From Candidatus Kuenenia stuttgartensis (lineage in GTDB: Bacteria > Planctomycetota > JAKEIC01 > DYIT01), in contig DYIT01000019.1 of the NCBI GenBank assembly GCA_020723505.1, positions 1 to 53,458 of the forward strand: DNA of 53,458 bases. Reading direction: 5' to 3'. Below, one piece after another: positions 1 through 8,772 of the stretch; the stretch's first letter is position 1; every line of letters begins with the position of its first letter. Position numbers and translations under genes: made by a program. The notes beneath the pieces were generated by a model. That model did no database searches. It saw nothing but the letters and a program-made list of their open reading frames with translations, and had not been told where the DNA came from.

Positions 1-110
1 TTTCTTCTCCAAAGCTTCGGCGCGTCTTCGAGATTTGGAAGTTGGGGTTTTGCGCAGCGTTTGGTTGCGGCTCGGCTGCGTTATGATTTGGGATTTGTTG
101 TCGCGGCGGC
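1..110 (-). repeat. Dispersed repeat copy A, partly cut by the window start
   Basis: Read on the minus strand, positions about 100 to 1 match positions 14069-14144 closely. Both contain the run ACGCAGCCGAGCCGCA, then GCTGCG, then AATCTCGAAGAC and CGCCGAAG. The core forms a hairpin of ACGCAGC against GCTGCG. No gene is visible here. The region also holds the AAATCCCAA-type simple words seen in other spacers of this window. Confidence 0.7.
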
Positions 111-995
111 CTATTCGAAGTCGTAATAGACCTGCGTAGCATCCTTGGCGAAGTCCACGAACCCGTCGTCCTTGGGGGAGAATTCGAAGCACTTGTCGTC
201 CATGTGGACGAGCGTGGTTTTGGACTTGATTCCCTTCGGCAGCTTCTTGAGCCTCCCGTAGGGGGCATGGACGCCGCCCTCGTGGGACTGCACGTCGTGG
301 AACACGGCCTCAATCCCGTCTCCGCCGCCGAACACCCTTACGAGTTCCTCGTCGAAGACCGTGTCGCCCGAAAGGAACACCCTGTCGTCGATGACGAGCC
401 CGGTCGACCAGAACGACTCCCTCCACGAAGCCGTTCCCTCAGGGATGTGCTGGGTGCGCATGATTTTGAGCGATATGCCGCCGTATTCAATCCCGTAGGT
501 GGGCCTGCCGAAGCCGCCCGCCAGCGCGGGCCTCACGGACTTGAAATACTGGCTGAACTGCATGGACCCCCTCGAGCCGCCCAGGTCCATGTCCTCGGAA
601 TACGCCAGCCCGCCCTTCAGCGTCTCGTTCCAGAGGATTCGCTCGTACTCCTCGGTGATGATGCAGTCCGGCTTGTGGTCCCCCTTGACGCCGCCGCGGA
701 CGAACGGCGCCACGTACCTGCTCTTGAGCGCAAGCTCCTCGATAGACCCCACGTGGTCCGCGTGGCTGTGGGTCGGGAGGATTGCGTTCACGTCGAGCAC
801 CGAGAGCCCGAGGTCGTGGAGCCTCAGGCTAGCCTTGGTCCCGAGGTCGACGAGAACGGCCGTCTTCCCCTTGATTATGAAGAAGTTCGTCTGGAAGTTC
901 TTCACGGAGAAAGCGGAGCCGACCCCGAGGAAGGCAATCCTCAGGAATCCGCCTGTGGCGAGTTCCAGCTTCTGTCCGGCTTTGGTCGTCTTCAC
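111..995 (-). CDS. MBL-fold metallo-hydrolase
   Basis: A 294-residue protein of the metallo-beta-lactamase fold, probably a cytoplasmic binuclear-metal hydrolase. The signature metal motif HSHADH lies at residues 76-81 after the strand AILPT. Later candidate ligands are the histidine in TQHIPEG, the aspartate in LSGDTVFD and the histidine in TLVHMDD. The N-terminus (FLGVGSAFSVKNFQTNFFI) resembles the RNase Z / phosphodiesterase-like branch of the superfamily. There is no signal peptide. The gene is divergent from the PH-like gene downstream, with about 300 bp between them. Substrate cannot be deduced: the fold is clear, the exact activity is not. Confidence 0.85.
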   Translation of the reverse strand: MKTTKAGQKLELATGGFLRIAFLGVGSAFSVKNFQTNFFIIKGKTAVLVDLGTKASLRLHDLGLSVLDVNAILPTHSHADHVGSIEELALKSRYVAPFVRGGVKGDHKPDCIITEEYERILWNETLKGGLAYSEDMDLGGSRGSMQFSQYFKSVRPALAGGFGRPTYGIEYGGISLKIMRTQHIPEGTASWRESFWSTGLVIDDRVFLSGDTVFDEELVRVFGGGDGIEAVFHDVQSHEGGVHAPYGRLKKLPKGIKSKTTLVHMDDKCFEFSPKDDGFVDFAKDATQVYYDFE

Positions 996-1301
996 GGCTC
1001 AATACCCGCCCGGAATCCGGGCAGGAAGGCTTCCTCGGCCTCCCGCAGCCCGGCGATAACGGCCCTGCAAGGGAATCGGCTTCCCTGGGCGCCCGCTCGG
1101 GAATGCTACCAGCCTGCGGCAGGAAACCCAAGGAAATTCCCGCTGACTGCCTTCTCCTGATCGGCTGCCGGCGGAACGTCCGGATTTCCGTACAAAGCCC
1201 GGCAGGCAAGGGCTAGAATCAGGGAGTAGACTGTGATGCGCCGGTCCGCAGGCCGCGCGGGCCGGATGCCCGGGATTCAGCGCGGCGTTTCCGGATTCGC
1301 G
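996..1301. other. Intergenic spacer between divergent genes
   Basis: About 306 bp separate the MBL hydrolase (minus) from the PH-like gene (plus). I see no convincing gene, hairpin or repeat here. It presumably holds divergent promoters, but no clear -35/-10 pair could be assigned. Confidence 0.5.
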
Positions 1302-1712
1302 ATGACTCAGAAACCCGTCTATCTCTCGCATGTGCTGAAGCTCCTCTGGGACGCGGAGGAGATGAAGGCCATCTTCAACATCGAGATGTGCAAGGCGGAT
1401 CAGAAGAAGCTCGGGATTCTAGTGGCCACGGACAAGAGGGCCCTCGTCATACTCGAGAACAAGCCGGGCCACCAGATTGACTTCAAGGCCACCATGCGAA
1501 TCTATTCCATGCGCCTCACCAGCATCATGGACGTCGCGATCACCGAGCAGGCCCTTCGCATCACGTCGAAGACGCAGGGGATCGAGCTCTTCTTCAGGTA
1601 CCAGGGCGAAGACCTCAAGAACAAGCTCGAGGAGGCCAGGAACAGCCTCCTGCGCAAGAAGAAGGAATCCAAGCTCCTTTCGGACATCTGGAAGAAGTTC
1701 ATCAAGGAATGA
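1302..1712 (+). CDS. Small conserved-looking protein, possibly PH-like
   Basis: A 136-residue protein without signal peptide or membrane segment. The start is placed at the ATG of MTQKPVYLSHVLK, because the 23 upstream residues in the open frame are Arg/Gly-rich and look non-coding. The middle alternates short beta strands (LGILVATDKRALVILEN, then IDFKATMRIYSMRLTSIMDV) and ends in a charged helix (EDLKNKLEEARNSLLRKKK). That layout, with a final amphipathic helix, is reminiscent of bacterial PH domains, but no diagnostic motif is present. Function is unknown. It stands alone, convergent with the kinase operon. Confidence 0.6.
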   Translation: MTQKPVYLSHVLKLLWDAEEMKAIFNIEMCKADQKKLGILVATDKRALVILENKPGHQIDFKATMRIYSMRLTSIMDVAITEQALRITSKTQGIELFFRYQGEDLKNKLEEARNSLLRKKKESKLLSDIWKKFIKE

Positions 1713-1753
1713 GTTTCCGCGGCCGGAAAGAGCACGGAGGCCGCGGAAATTCA

Positions 1754-4426
1754 TTATTCCCCGAGGTTCTTCCACTCCGCGGCGACCCTGAAGCCAATCG
1801 CGCGGAAGAAGGTCTGCTTGGACTCCGGCCTCCTCGCTGGCGAAGAGAGGTAGAGCCAGTCCTTGAACAGGTCCCCCCCCTTCACGATGACGTCGCCCTC
1901 GGTCTTATGGGCAGTCGCGGTCCATTCCTCCACGTTGCCGGCCATGTCGTGGCACCCGTACGGGCTGACCCCGTCGGGATAGAAGCCCACGGAATCGATG
2001 GTCACGGGCCTGCCCTGGGACATCTTGCCGTACTCGTTGTTGCAGCGCCTCTCGTCGAACGCGTCCCCCCAGGGATACCTCCTGCCGTCGGTCCCGCGGG
2101 CGGCCTTCTCCCACTGCTCCTCGGTCGGGAGCGAATAGGACAGGTATCTCCTGATCCCTGCCGCGGCCGCGGCGTCCTTTGATGCCTCGGTCTTCCACTT
2201 GCAGTACTCCACCGCCCCCTCCCACGGGATGCCCCACACCGGCCAGCGCCCGTATCTGCTCCACCAGTCCTCGGACGTCTCGAACTTCCTGGACGCGGGC
2301 TCGAACCCGAACGACGTGCCTGGCACCCTCGGGACGAAGCGCTCCCAGATAAGGTGTGCGTACTCGCCCTGGGACGCCCTGCCGTTGAGGAACTCGAGGT
2401 ATTCGGCGAACGTCACCTCGCAGCGGCCGATGAGGAACCCGGGGATGCGGCGGATTTCCTTCCGGTTCGCGCCGGGGACCAGGCCGCCGAACACGAACTC
2501 GCCGCCCGGGACGAAAGCGAGGTCTGCGGGGACCTCCCCGGGCCGGAACAGCCTGACCGGGTCGACCCTGGTCTCCGAAAGCCTCCTTACGTTCACGGGG
2601 AACTCGACCGTGGTGAACCCCTCCTTCGCGAGGGAGACGCGGTAGGATCCAGGGGCGAGGCGGGCGGCGCGGAAGGGCGCGGGCCCGGAGGCGGGGGGCG
2701 GTCCCGGGGTCTCGCCGCCGGAGGAAATCCGCGACAGGCTCACGGCCGCTCCCGGCGGGTCGGAGAGTATTTCCAGCGACCCGCCCGCGTCCACGTAGGC
2801 AATCATGGCGTCAATCTTGTCCGAGAACGCGCCGGCCACGTCGTGCGTGCGCACGACGAAGAACCTCTCCTTCAAGTCCGCGAAGTTGCCGGTCCTCTTG
2901 GCCTGCTCGAACTCGAGGGCGCAGCGGTTGAACATAATCGCGGCGATACCCTGGCTGGCCTCGGCGTTTCCCGGGGCGGTCTTGAGCACTTCGCCGAACT
3001 TCTCCAGGGCCCGGCCGTAGAAACGGTTCTGCTCGTCGTGGAGGAGGGAGACGGATTCGAGGAGTTCCGCCTTGCCCCTCGATTCCTGGACCTCGCCGAG
3101 CCGGTCTTCCATGGAGTAGAGCTCGAGCGTGCTCGAGAACAGGCGGGCGAACGACTCGTCGCCGAGCTTCCTGTCGGCCGAGGCCGAGTCGAGGAGCCTC
3201 GCAATCTCCATGCGGTTCGTCATGAAATCCGCCGCGAGGTAGGCGGCCAGGCAGGCCAGCGCGACCGCAATCACGAGCATCAGCGCCGCGGCGGGCCTGT
3301 TCCGCTTCGCGAGCTTGACCATCCTCACGGTCCGGGAAACGGGCTTGGCCGTTATCGGCTTCCCCTCGAGGAAGCGCTTGATGTCGTCCGCCATCTCCCC
3401 GGCCGAGCCGTACCTCCTCGCCGCGTCCTTGTCCATGGCCTTGAGGCAAATCGTCTCGAGGTCGCGCGGAATCAGCGCGTTCAAGCTGCGCGGCTGCCTC
3501 GGGTCGGTGTTGATTACCTGGCTCAGCACCGCATGCACGTCCTCGCCGGAAAACGGCGGGAAGAGCGTCAGGGCCTCGTACATCGTGGCGCCGAGGGAGT
3601 ATATGTCGGTGCGGTGGTCCACGCTAAGCCCGTCCCCGCGGGCCTGCTCGGGGCTCATGTACATCGGCGTCCCCATTATCTCCCCGAGCCTCGAGAGCGT
3701 CGCGGTCGTCTCGACGCGCGCCAGCCCGAAGTCCCCTATCAGCACCGTGCCGTCCTTGCGAATCATGACGTTCGCCGGCTTCATGTCCCTGTGGACCACC
3801 CCGCACGAGTGCGCATAGTCGAGCGCGAGCGCCGCGTCCCTGATCACCTCAGCCGCCCTCCCGAACGGCAGCCTTTCCGTGTCTATCACCGCGTCGAGCG
3901 ACCTGCCCTCCACGAGGTCCATGGCGTAGTAGTGCAGCCCCTTGTCCACGCCGATTGTGAGGACCTTTATGATCCCCTGGTGGTTCAGCTTCGCAGCCGC
4001 CTCCGCCTCCCGCCTGAACCTCTCAATCGCCTTTGCGTCCACCGTAAGGTCGAAGGGAAGCACCTTCAGCGCCACCCGCCTGTTGAGCCCCTCCTGCTTC
4101 GCCTCGTACACCACCCCCATGGCCCCCCGCCCGATTTCCCTGATGAGCTCGTACTCGCCGAGCCTCCCGCCCGGGGCCGCGGCGCCGTCCCTGTCCCGCG
4201 ACGCCGGCTCGGACGCCAGAACCGCCCCGACCATCTCCCTGAGCATGCCGAGGTCCGCGGGGCTGAGGAATTTCCCGTCGAGAAGCACGTCCTCGAACGC
4301 CGCGGACGGCCTCTCCTTCCATGCGGACAGCGCGCGGTCGAGGTCCTCGGGCGAGATGAGCCTGTAGCGCAGGGCCAGGCGGCCCGTCAGCGACTCTATG
4401 CGTCCCGGGGCTGCGGGCACGTTCAT
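1754..4426 (-). CDS. Membrane Ser/Thr protein kinase with C-terminal FGE-like domain
   Basis: An 890-residue protein starting at the ATG that overlaps the upstream stop (ATGA, 4423-4426). Residues 15-68 hold two short helical repeats (LISPEDLDRAL, FLSPADLGML) like the GspE/MshE N-terminal module. The kinase domain is at about 92-353: glycine loop IGRGAMGVV, Lys121 in VALK, catalytic Asp214 in HRDMKPAN, Asp232 in DFG, and activation segment GTPMYMSPEQ. A transmembrane helix at about 379-399 is followed by an external TPR-like stretch, a PEGA-like beta domain (about 545-620) and an FGE/SUMF1-like domain (about 640-890) with TEEQWEKAARGTDGRRYPWG and DMAGNVEEW. FGE-like domains in bacterial kinases are usually sensor or ligand modules. 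It is the last gene of a five-gene operon. The phosphorylation target is unknown. Confidence 0.92.
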   Translation of the reverse strand: MNVPAAPGRIESLTGRLALRYRLISPEDLDRALSAWKERPSAAFEDVLLDGKFLSPADLGMLREMVGAVLASEPASRDRDGAAAPGGRLGEYELIREIGRGAMGVVYEAKQEGLNRRVALKVLPFDLTVDAKAIERFRREAEAAAKLNHQGIIKVLTIGVDKGLHYYAMDLVEGRSLDAVIDTERLPFGRAAEVIRDAALALDYAHSCGVVHRDMKPANVMIRKDGTVLIGDFGLARVETTATLSRLGEIMGTPMYMSPEQARGDGLSVDHRTDIYSLGATMYEALTLFPPFSGEDVHAVLSQVINTDPRQPRSLNALIPRDLETICLKAMDKDAARRYGSAGEMADDIKRFLEGKPITAKPVSRTVRMVKLAKRNRPAAALMLVIAVALACLAAYLAADFMTNRMEIARLLDSASADRKLGDESFARLFSSTLELYSMEDRLGEVQESRGKAELLESVSLLHDEQNRFYGRALEKFGEVLKTAPGNAEASQGIAAIMFNRCALEFEQAKRTGNFADLKERFFVVRTHDVAGAFSDKIDAMIAYVDAGGSLEILSDPPGAAVSLSRISSGGETPGPPPASGPAPFRAARLAPGSYRVSLAKEGFTTVEFPVNVRRLSETRVDPVRLFRPGEVPADLAFVPGGEFVFGGLVPGANRKEIRRIPGFLIGRCEVTFAEYLEFLNGRASQGEYAHLIWERFVPRVPGTSFGFEPASRKFETSEDWWSRYGRWPVWGIPWEGAVEYCKWKTEASKDAAAAAGIRRYLSYSLPTEEQWEKAARGTDGRRYPWGDAFDERRCNNEYGKMSQGRPVTIDSVGFYPDGVSPYGCHDMAGNVEEWTATAHKTEGDVIVKGGDLFKDWLYLSSPARRPESKQTFFRAIGFRVAAEWKNLGE

Positions 4427-5397
4427 CTTCCCGCCCTCCCGGCCCACTCCGCCCATCTCGCAGCCGCCGCCGCCAGCTCGCCGGACGGCAGGAAGGGCGC
4501 GTAGCCGAAGTCCTCCCCCGCCGCCTTCCTCAGCGCCTCGAAGGCGGCCTTGCGGACCTGGTAGTCTTCCGCCCCGAGCGCCGCGGCCAGGACCTTCTCC
4601 CCCCCGGGCTTCCCAAACCTCGACAGGGCCATGGCCGCCGAGAAGTGCGGCTCGGCGGGCTCCATGGGCCCGGAGGACGCGAGCGCGGCCAGTTCCGGCG
4701 CGAGGTCGCCCCAGCCGGCATATCCTGCCGCGCAGGCGGCGAAGGCGCACTCGACGGGGTCGGCCCCGCGCCTGAGGACGGCCGCGGCCTCCTCGCGCGT
4801 TCCCGCTGCGTCGAGGCGCGCCCTTTTCAGCAGATCCCCCCCCCTCCTCTGCCTGGACAGAAGGGAATCGATCCGCGCCCGGAGCCTCCCCGCAGCCTTC
4901 TCCTCGCCGTCCGGCCCGATTTCCTGGATGAACGCGTGCAGCCGGGCGGTGCAGGACACGTAATGGACCACCAGCCTGTTCGCGCGCCCCTCGATTTCGA
5001 CCCTGTGCGCCGCCCCATCCTCCCACACGAGAACGGCGCCAAGGGGCATATCCGGGGACATGCCGGCCTCAATCACGTAGCGGCCGCCCAGCGGGCAGGA
5101 GAGGGGACCGCGCTCCAGGAACCCTGCGGCCGAGAGGTCCTCCAGGGAATCGGGGTATGCCGCGCCGGGCTCCTTCGAGGCCGACCACCTGACCAGCGCG
5201 GTGGAAATCAGCCCCATCGCCTTGCCGCACTTCGTCAGGTCGGCGTTGCCGCCGGGTTGGGGCCCGGGCATGAGGTGGAGGGCGTAGGCGGCGGCCGCAA
5301 GCAGGAGGATCGCAATCGCCGCGGCCGCGGCAGCCTTCCGGCCGCCGCGTCCCGCCTGCCCGGCGACCGGCTCAGATACGTCTTTCTTTCCGCCCAA
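4423..5397 (-). CDS. Membrane-anchored HEAT-repeat protein
   Basis: A 324-residue protein with a Lys/Arg-rich N-terminus and one transmembrane helix at about 21-43, so most of the chain should lie outside the cytoplasm. The middle (YPDSLEDLSAAGFLE, then LSCPLGGRYVIEAG) resembles the C-terminal globular part of pseudopilin-like proteins. The C-terminal half is Ala-rich with helical pairs such as AAMALSRFGKPGGEKVLAAA, consistent with HEAT or PBS-lyase-like repeats. It starts 6 nt after the TPR gene and its stop overlaps the kinase start, so the three are surely co-transcribed. It may be a scaffold for the kinase. No enzymatic motif is seen. Confidence 0.85.
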   Translation of the reverse strand: MGGKKDVSEPVAGQAGRGGRKAAAAAAIAILLLAAAAYALHLMPGPQPGGNADLTKCGKAMGLISTALVRWSASKEPGAAYPDSLEDLSAAGFLERGPLSCPLGGRYVIEAGMSPDMPLGAVLVWEDGAAHRVEIEGRANRLVVHYVSCTARLHAFIQEIGPDGEEKAAGRLRARIDSLLSRQRRGGDLLKRARLDAAGTREEAAAVLRRGADPVECAFAACAAGYAGWGDLAPELAALASSGPMEPAEPHFSAAMALSRFGKPGGEKVLAAALGAEDYQVRKAAFEALRKAAGEDFGYAPFLPSGELAAAAARWAEWAGRAGR

Positions 5398-5403
5398 CCC
5401 GTC

Positions 5404-7038
5404 CTACTTTTTCTTGAGCAGCTTGTCTATCAGCTTGAAGTAGTAGATTGCGAGCGCGTCCTGGGGGTTGCGCACGAAGACCTTCTCGAACTCCACGGCG
5501 GCCTTCGTGAACTCCCCGGAATAGAAGAGGGAGAAGGCGTAGAGGAAACAGAGGTCGGCCTTGTTCCGGGCGGGATCGTCGAGGGCCGAGGCCAGCGACG
5601 CGAGGTGGGCGTCGAATGCGGCAGGATCGTCGTAGGCGTTCTTCCACATTATGCGGTGCCTCTCTTCCTCGGGCGTGGCCGCGAGCGCCGAGCGCACCTC
5701 GGCCGCCGCGTCGTCGAACCTGCCGGAGGCGAACAGGACCCTGGCCAAATCGAACCGCACTGCCGACGCCTCGGGCCTGAGCTCGAGCGCCTTCCTGTAT
5801 TCCGCCCCCGCCCGGTCGTAGCCCCCGGAGGAGAAGAACCTCCTCGCCTCGGACAGGTGCCCGAGCCATGTCTCGAGCTTCGAGGTGTCGGAATCGTCCT
5901 CCCCGGGCTTCTCTCCGCCTTGCCGCGGTCCGGGCTCCCGCCCGTCCCCGGGATTCTTCGGCGGGCCGCCCCCGCTCTTGAGGAACAGCCCGGCTTCGGC
6001 GGCCCATCCGGCGGCCGAGGCCTTATCGAACGCCGCCCGGGCGGATTCGGGCCCGGAGCTGAAGTGGAGGTTGTATCCGAGGAGGAACCAGAGCGCAGGG
6101 TCGCCCGGCTCCTTCTCGCAGCGGCCCTTCAGTTCCGCGAGCTTCGCGTCGAAGTCCGCCTTGAGCTCCTTGGAGTAGAATTCCCGCCTGTCCATGGAAA
6201 CGTCCGCCCATGCCGGGTAGCGCGAAAGGCCGAGGGAAATCATCCTTGCGGCCTTGTGATACTCGGCGAGCGCGAACAGGGAATGGGCCAGTTCGAAGCA
6301 CGCGACCACGTTGCCGGGATTGTCGATGAACGCGAAGCCGAATGCGAACGCCGCCTCGCGGTACATGCCGCCCAGGAAGTACCTGTTTCCCTCCTCCAGG
6401 TAGTCCTTCTCGGCGGCCTTGGGCTGCTCGGCGGGCTGGGGCTGGAACGCGCCGAGCATGTGCGCCGCGGCGGGGTTTTCGGGCGCAGGCGGCCGGACGG
6501 CTTCGAACCACTTCTTCGATTCGGGCTTCGAGCCGGAGAAGAAGAGCACGGCGCCGGTCATGAACGCCGCGGTCGCGCGCTCCGCCTGGCCCGCGCCGGC
6601 GGCTTCGGACTTCTTCACGAGCGTCTCGACGAGCCACGCGAGCTCCTCCCTGTCGGGCTGGAACGTGGTGAACGTGAAATCCGAGTCCCTGATGCCCGGG
6701 AACAGGCTTATGCCCTTCCGCACGTAGAGCGCCCCCTGCTCCAGGTGGCCCATGCAGCCGAAGGTGAAGCCGAGGAGCATGCATGGCACCGGATGCTCAG
6801 GGAAGCCGGTGCGCGCCTTGACGAGCAGTTCCGCGGCCTTGAAATAGTTCCTGCTCTTGATTTCGAGGGACGCGTCGGCAAGGAGTTTGCCGAAGGCTTC
6901 GGTTTCCCTGAGCCCCTGTTTTTCGAGGAACTTGGCGACGGTCAGGGGCTTGGCCGCGTCGGCGGAGAGCGCAGCCTGGGCGCAGGCGAGGATCAGGGCC
7001 GCAAGGGCCGCGGAAATGAATGCTGTTCTCGTCATCAT
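5404..7038 (-). CDS. Exported TPR-repeat protein
   Basis: A 544-residue protein with a signal peptide (MMTRTAFISAALAALILAC, cleavage near AALSADA). Several tetratricopeptide-like repeats follow. Clear ones are ARRFFSSGGYDRAGAEYRK (near 410), RFDLARVLFASGRFDDAA, and the last pair LFYSGEFTKAAVEFEKVF and NPQDALAIYYF. A low-complexity Gly/Pro/Glu linker sits at about 355-385. TPR proteins mediate protein-protein contacts, so this one probably scaffolds the operon products in the periplasm. It lies 15 nt downstream of the cyclase-like gene and 6 nt upstream of the HEAT gene. Confidence 0.85.
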   Translation of the reverse strand: MMTRTAFISAALAALILACAQAALSADAAKPLTVAKFLEKQGLRETEAFGKLLADASLEIKSRNYFKAAELLVKARTGFPEHPVPCMLLGFTFGCMGHLEQGALYVRKGISLFPGIRDSDFTFTTFQPDREELAWLVETLVKKSEAAGAGQAERATAAFMTGAVLFFSGSKPESKKWFEAVRPPAPENPAAAHMLGAFQPQPAEQPKAAEKDYLEEGNRYFLGGMYREAAFAFGFAFIDNPGNVVACFELAHSLFALAEYHKAARMISLGLSRYPAWADVSMDRREFYSKELKADFDAKLAELKGRCEKEPGDPALWFLLGYNLHFSSGPESARAAFDKASAAGWAAEAGLFLKSGGGPPKNPGDGREPGPRQGGEKPGEDDSDTSKLETWLGHLSEARRFFSSGGYDRAGAEYRKALELRPEASAVRFDLARVLFASGRFDDAAAEVRSALAATPEEERHRIMWKNAYDDPAAFDAHLASLASALDDPARNKADLCFLYAFSLFYSGEFTKAAVEFEKVFVRNPQDALAIYYFKLIDKLLKKK

Positions 7039-7053
7039 CCTTGCGGCGTCCGT

Positions 7054-8772
7054 TCAGCGGCCGTCGCCCTTTTCTCCGACCAGGTCCTTGAGCTTCCTGA
7101 GCCTCTCCTCCTCGGCCCTGCCCTTTTCGCCTGACGCCTCCTTGTCCCCGCCGCCGGTCTCCCATGCCCCGGAGCACGCGTTCAAAAGGAATCCGGGAAC
7201 GTACCTGTAATAGATTTCGAGGGTGAGGATGTTGATTGCCGTGGAGAAGACCCTTCCTATGTCCTCGGCCCAGAGGTCGGCGGGGTCCCAGGATCCGGCG
7301 GCGCACCCGTTCTTCCTCTGCCTGGCCACGAGGAGGTCCCGGATTCTCAGGTTCCACCACTCCCAGTCCGCGCCGCCCGCGCAGAACGTCGCGAGCGTTG
7401 CGTAGTACCAGTAGTACATGGTGTTGGAAATCGACATGTAGCGCTTGCGTTCAGTCCTCGTGCGCCCGTCCGCCCCGTCCGGCGCGTTCCATGAGGGCGG
7501 ATACGTCCTCAGGAGGCCAAGCTGCTTCGCGGCGACCGGATGCTCGGGCAGCCGGCCGAGAAGGAAGGACGTGAACAGGCCGACCGCAATCATCCCCGCT
7601 CCCCTGTCTCCTGCCCGGGTCCCGGCGTCCGCGTAGAGCACCTCCCCGGAAGGCAGGGTGGCCCGGTTGATGTGCCTCCGCGCGCGGTCCAGAGGCGCTT
7701 CGCCGGCGTCCAGGCCCGCCTCCTTGGCCGCGCGCAAGGCCATTACCGCGAATCCTGTAATCGAGGTGTCGTTCCTCTCGGCTGCGGGCGACGGCGTGTA
7801 CGTCCACCCCCCGCCCGGCTGCTGCGCCCTGACCAGGAACTCGAGCCCCCTGCGGATAGGCTGCGCCAGGGACAGGTCGCCGGTCTGCCCGTACGCCTCG
7901 GACAGGGCGATGAGCGCAATCGACTGGTTGTAGATGGACCGCATGTTGTTGCGCTCGGAAAACGACCCGTCGTCGTCCTGCATCGAGAGGAGGAACTGGA
8001 GGCCCTTGAGCACCGTCCTCACGTGCTTGCCCTTCTGGTGCGAGTATCCCGCGCCGAGGAAGGCCATCAGGGCGAGTCCGGTGAGGCCCTGGTCGCAGTC
8101 CACGCACATCACGTTGCGGCCGCAGCTGCCGTCGGCGCACGCTTTATCGTACCCGTCCCCGTCGAATCTGCCGTCGCCCGACTGGTGCCTCGCGAGCCAG
8201 TCCAGACCGGCTTCCACCGCGCTCTCGGACGCGGCGCTGCCGCCGTACTTCCTGACGCCCTCGCTCCTCCCCGGACCGGTCCTCATGCTCCAGGGCGACC
8301 CTTCCCCGCTTCCCGAGCCCCTGCCCTTTCCCGGCCCGCCGCCCGATTCCCTGCGCACGTCAGCCGCGGGAAGCGGCGGCTCGGACCGGGGCTTCTCGCC
8401 GTCCGTCGATCCCGACGGGCCGATGACCGGCCGGCCGCCGTCGTCCGCCGACTTCATGGACTCGAAATCCGGCTCCTCGGTCTTCAGGTCCGAGGGCCTG
8501 TCGAGCCTCTCGAGCGAATCCTCGGACTGGTCCCTGTCGCCTCCGGGCGCGCGGTCCCCGCCGCCGCCGGGGTCGAATCCCGTAATCGTAACCGCTATTC
8601 CGTCCCCGCCGGGGAGGCGGAACGAGGAGAAGACGACCTGGGACATGATGACGCCGATGGCGATGATAATCAGCACCGCGAGGAACCACGGAGGGCCCTT
8701 GAGCACGGCGCGCCTGAAGTCCGCGCCGCCTCCGGCCGCTCCCCGCCGGTCCGGAACCGCCCAGCCGTTCAT
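7054..8772 (-). CDS. Membrane-anchored prenyltransferase/squalene-cyclase-like repeat protein
   Basis: A 572-residue protein. The start is the ATG in the ATGA overlap with the upstream stop (8769-8772); a longer open frame upstream only overlaps the neighbouring gene. A transmembrane helix (PPWFLAVLIIIAIGVIMSQVV, about 27-49) precedes a disordered Gly/Asp/Arg-rich stretch to about residue 190. The rest is an alpha/alpha-barrel repeat region with typical motifs: GLDWLARHQSGDGRFDGDGY, LQFLLSMQDDDGSF, GLEFLVRAQQPGGGWTYTP. Such proteins resemble terpene cyclases but usually lack the catalytic DCTAE motif. None is visible here, so a structural or ligand-binding role is more likely than cyclase activity. 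The C-terminus is charged (EERLRKLKDLVGEKG). Confidence 0.88.
   Translation of the reverse strand: MNGWAVPDRRGAAGGGADFRRAVLKGPPWFLAVLIIIAIGVIMSQVVFSSFRLPGGDGIAVTITGFDPGGGGDRAPGGDRDQSEDSLERLDRPSDLKTEEPDFESMKSADDGGRPVIGPSGSTDGEKPRSEPPLPAADVRRESGGGPGKGRGSGSGEGSPWSMRTGPGRSEGVRKYGGSAASESAVEAGLDWLARHQSGDGRFDGDGYDKACADGSCGRNVMCVDCDQGLTGLALMAFLGAGYSHQKGKHVRTVLKGLQFLLSMQDDDGSFSERNNMRSIYNQSIALIALSEAYGQTGDLSLAQPIRRGLEFLVRAQQPGGGWTYTPSPAAERNDTSITGFAVMALRAAKEAGLDAGEAPLDRARRHINRATLPSGEVLYADAGTRAGDRGAGMIAVGLFTSFLLGRLPEHPVAAKQLGLLRTYPPSWNAPDGADGRTRTERKRYMSISNTMYYWYYATLATFCAGGADWEWWNLRIRDLLVARQRKNGCAAGSWDPADLWAEDIGRVFSTAINILTLEIYYRYVPGFLLNACSGAWETGGGDKEASGEKGRAEEERLRKLKDLVGEKGDGR

Noticed and set aside
2354-4504. 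Long plus-strand open frame (716 codons) opposite the first kinase gene
   Set aside because: It is a shadow of the kinase frame caused by high GC. Its translation is rich in Arg, Gly, His, Pro and Val with no domain, whereas the minus strand encodes clear kinase and FGE motifs.
4427-5026. N-terminal extension of the kinase frame by 200 codons
   Set aside because: It overlaps the HEAT-protein gene entirely, is Gly/Arg-rich, and the ATGA overlap at 4423-4426 gives a normal start.
7054-8772. Squalene/hopene cyclase enzyme
   Set aside because: The catalytic DxDD/DCTAE-type motif is not visible and the protein has a single N-terminal membrane anchor; only the repeat fold is supported.
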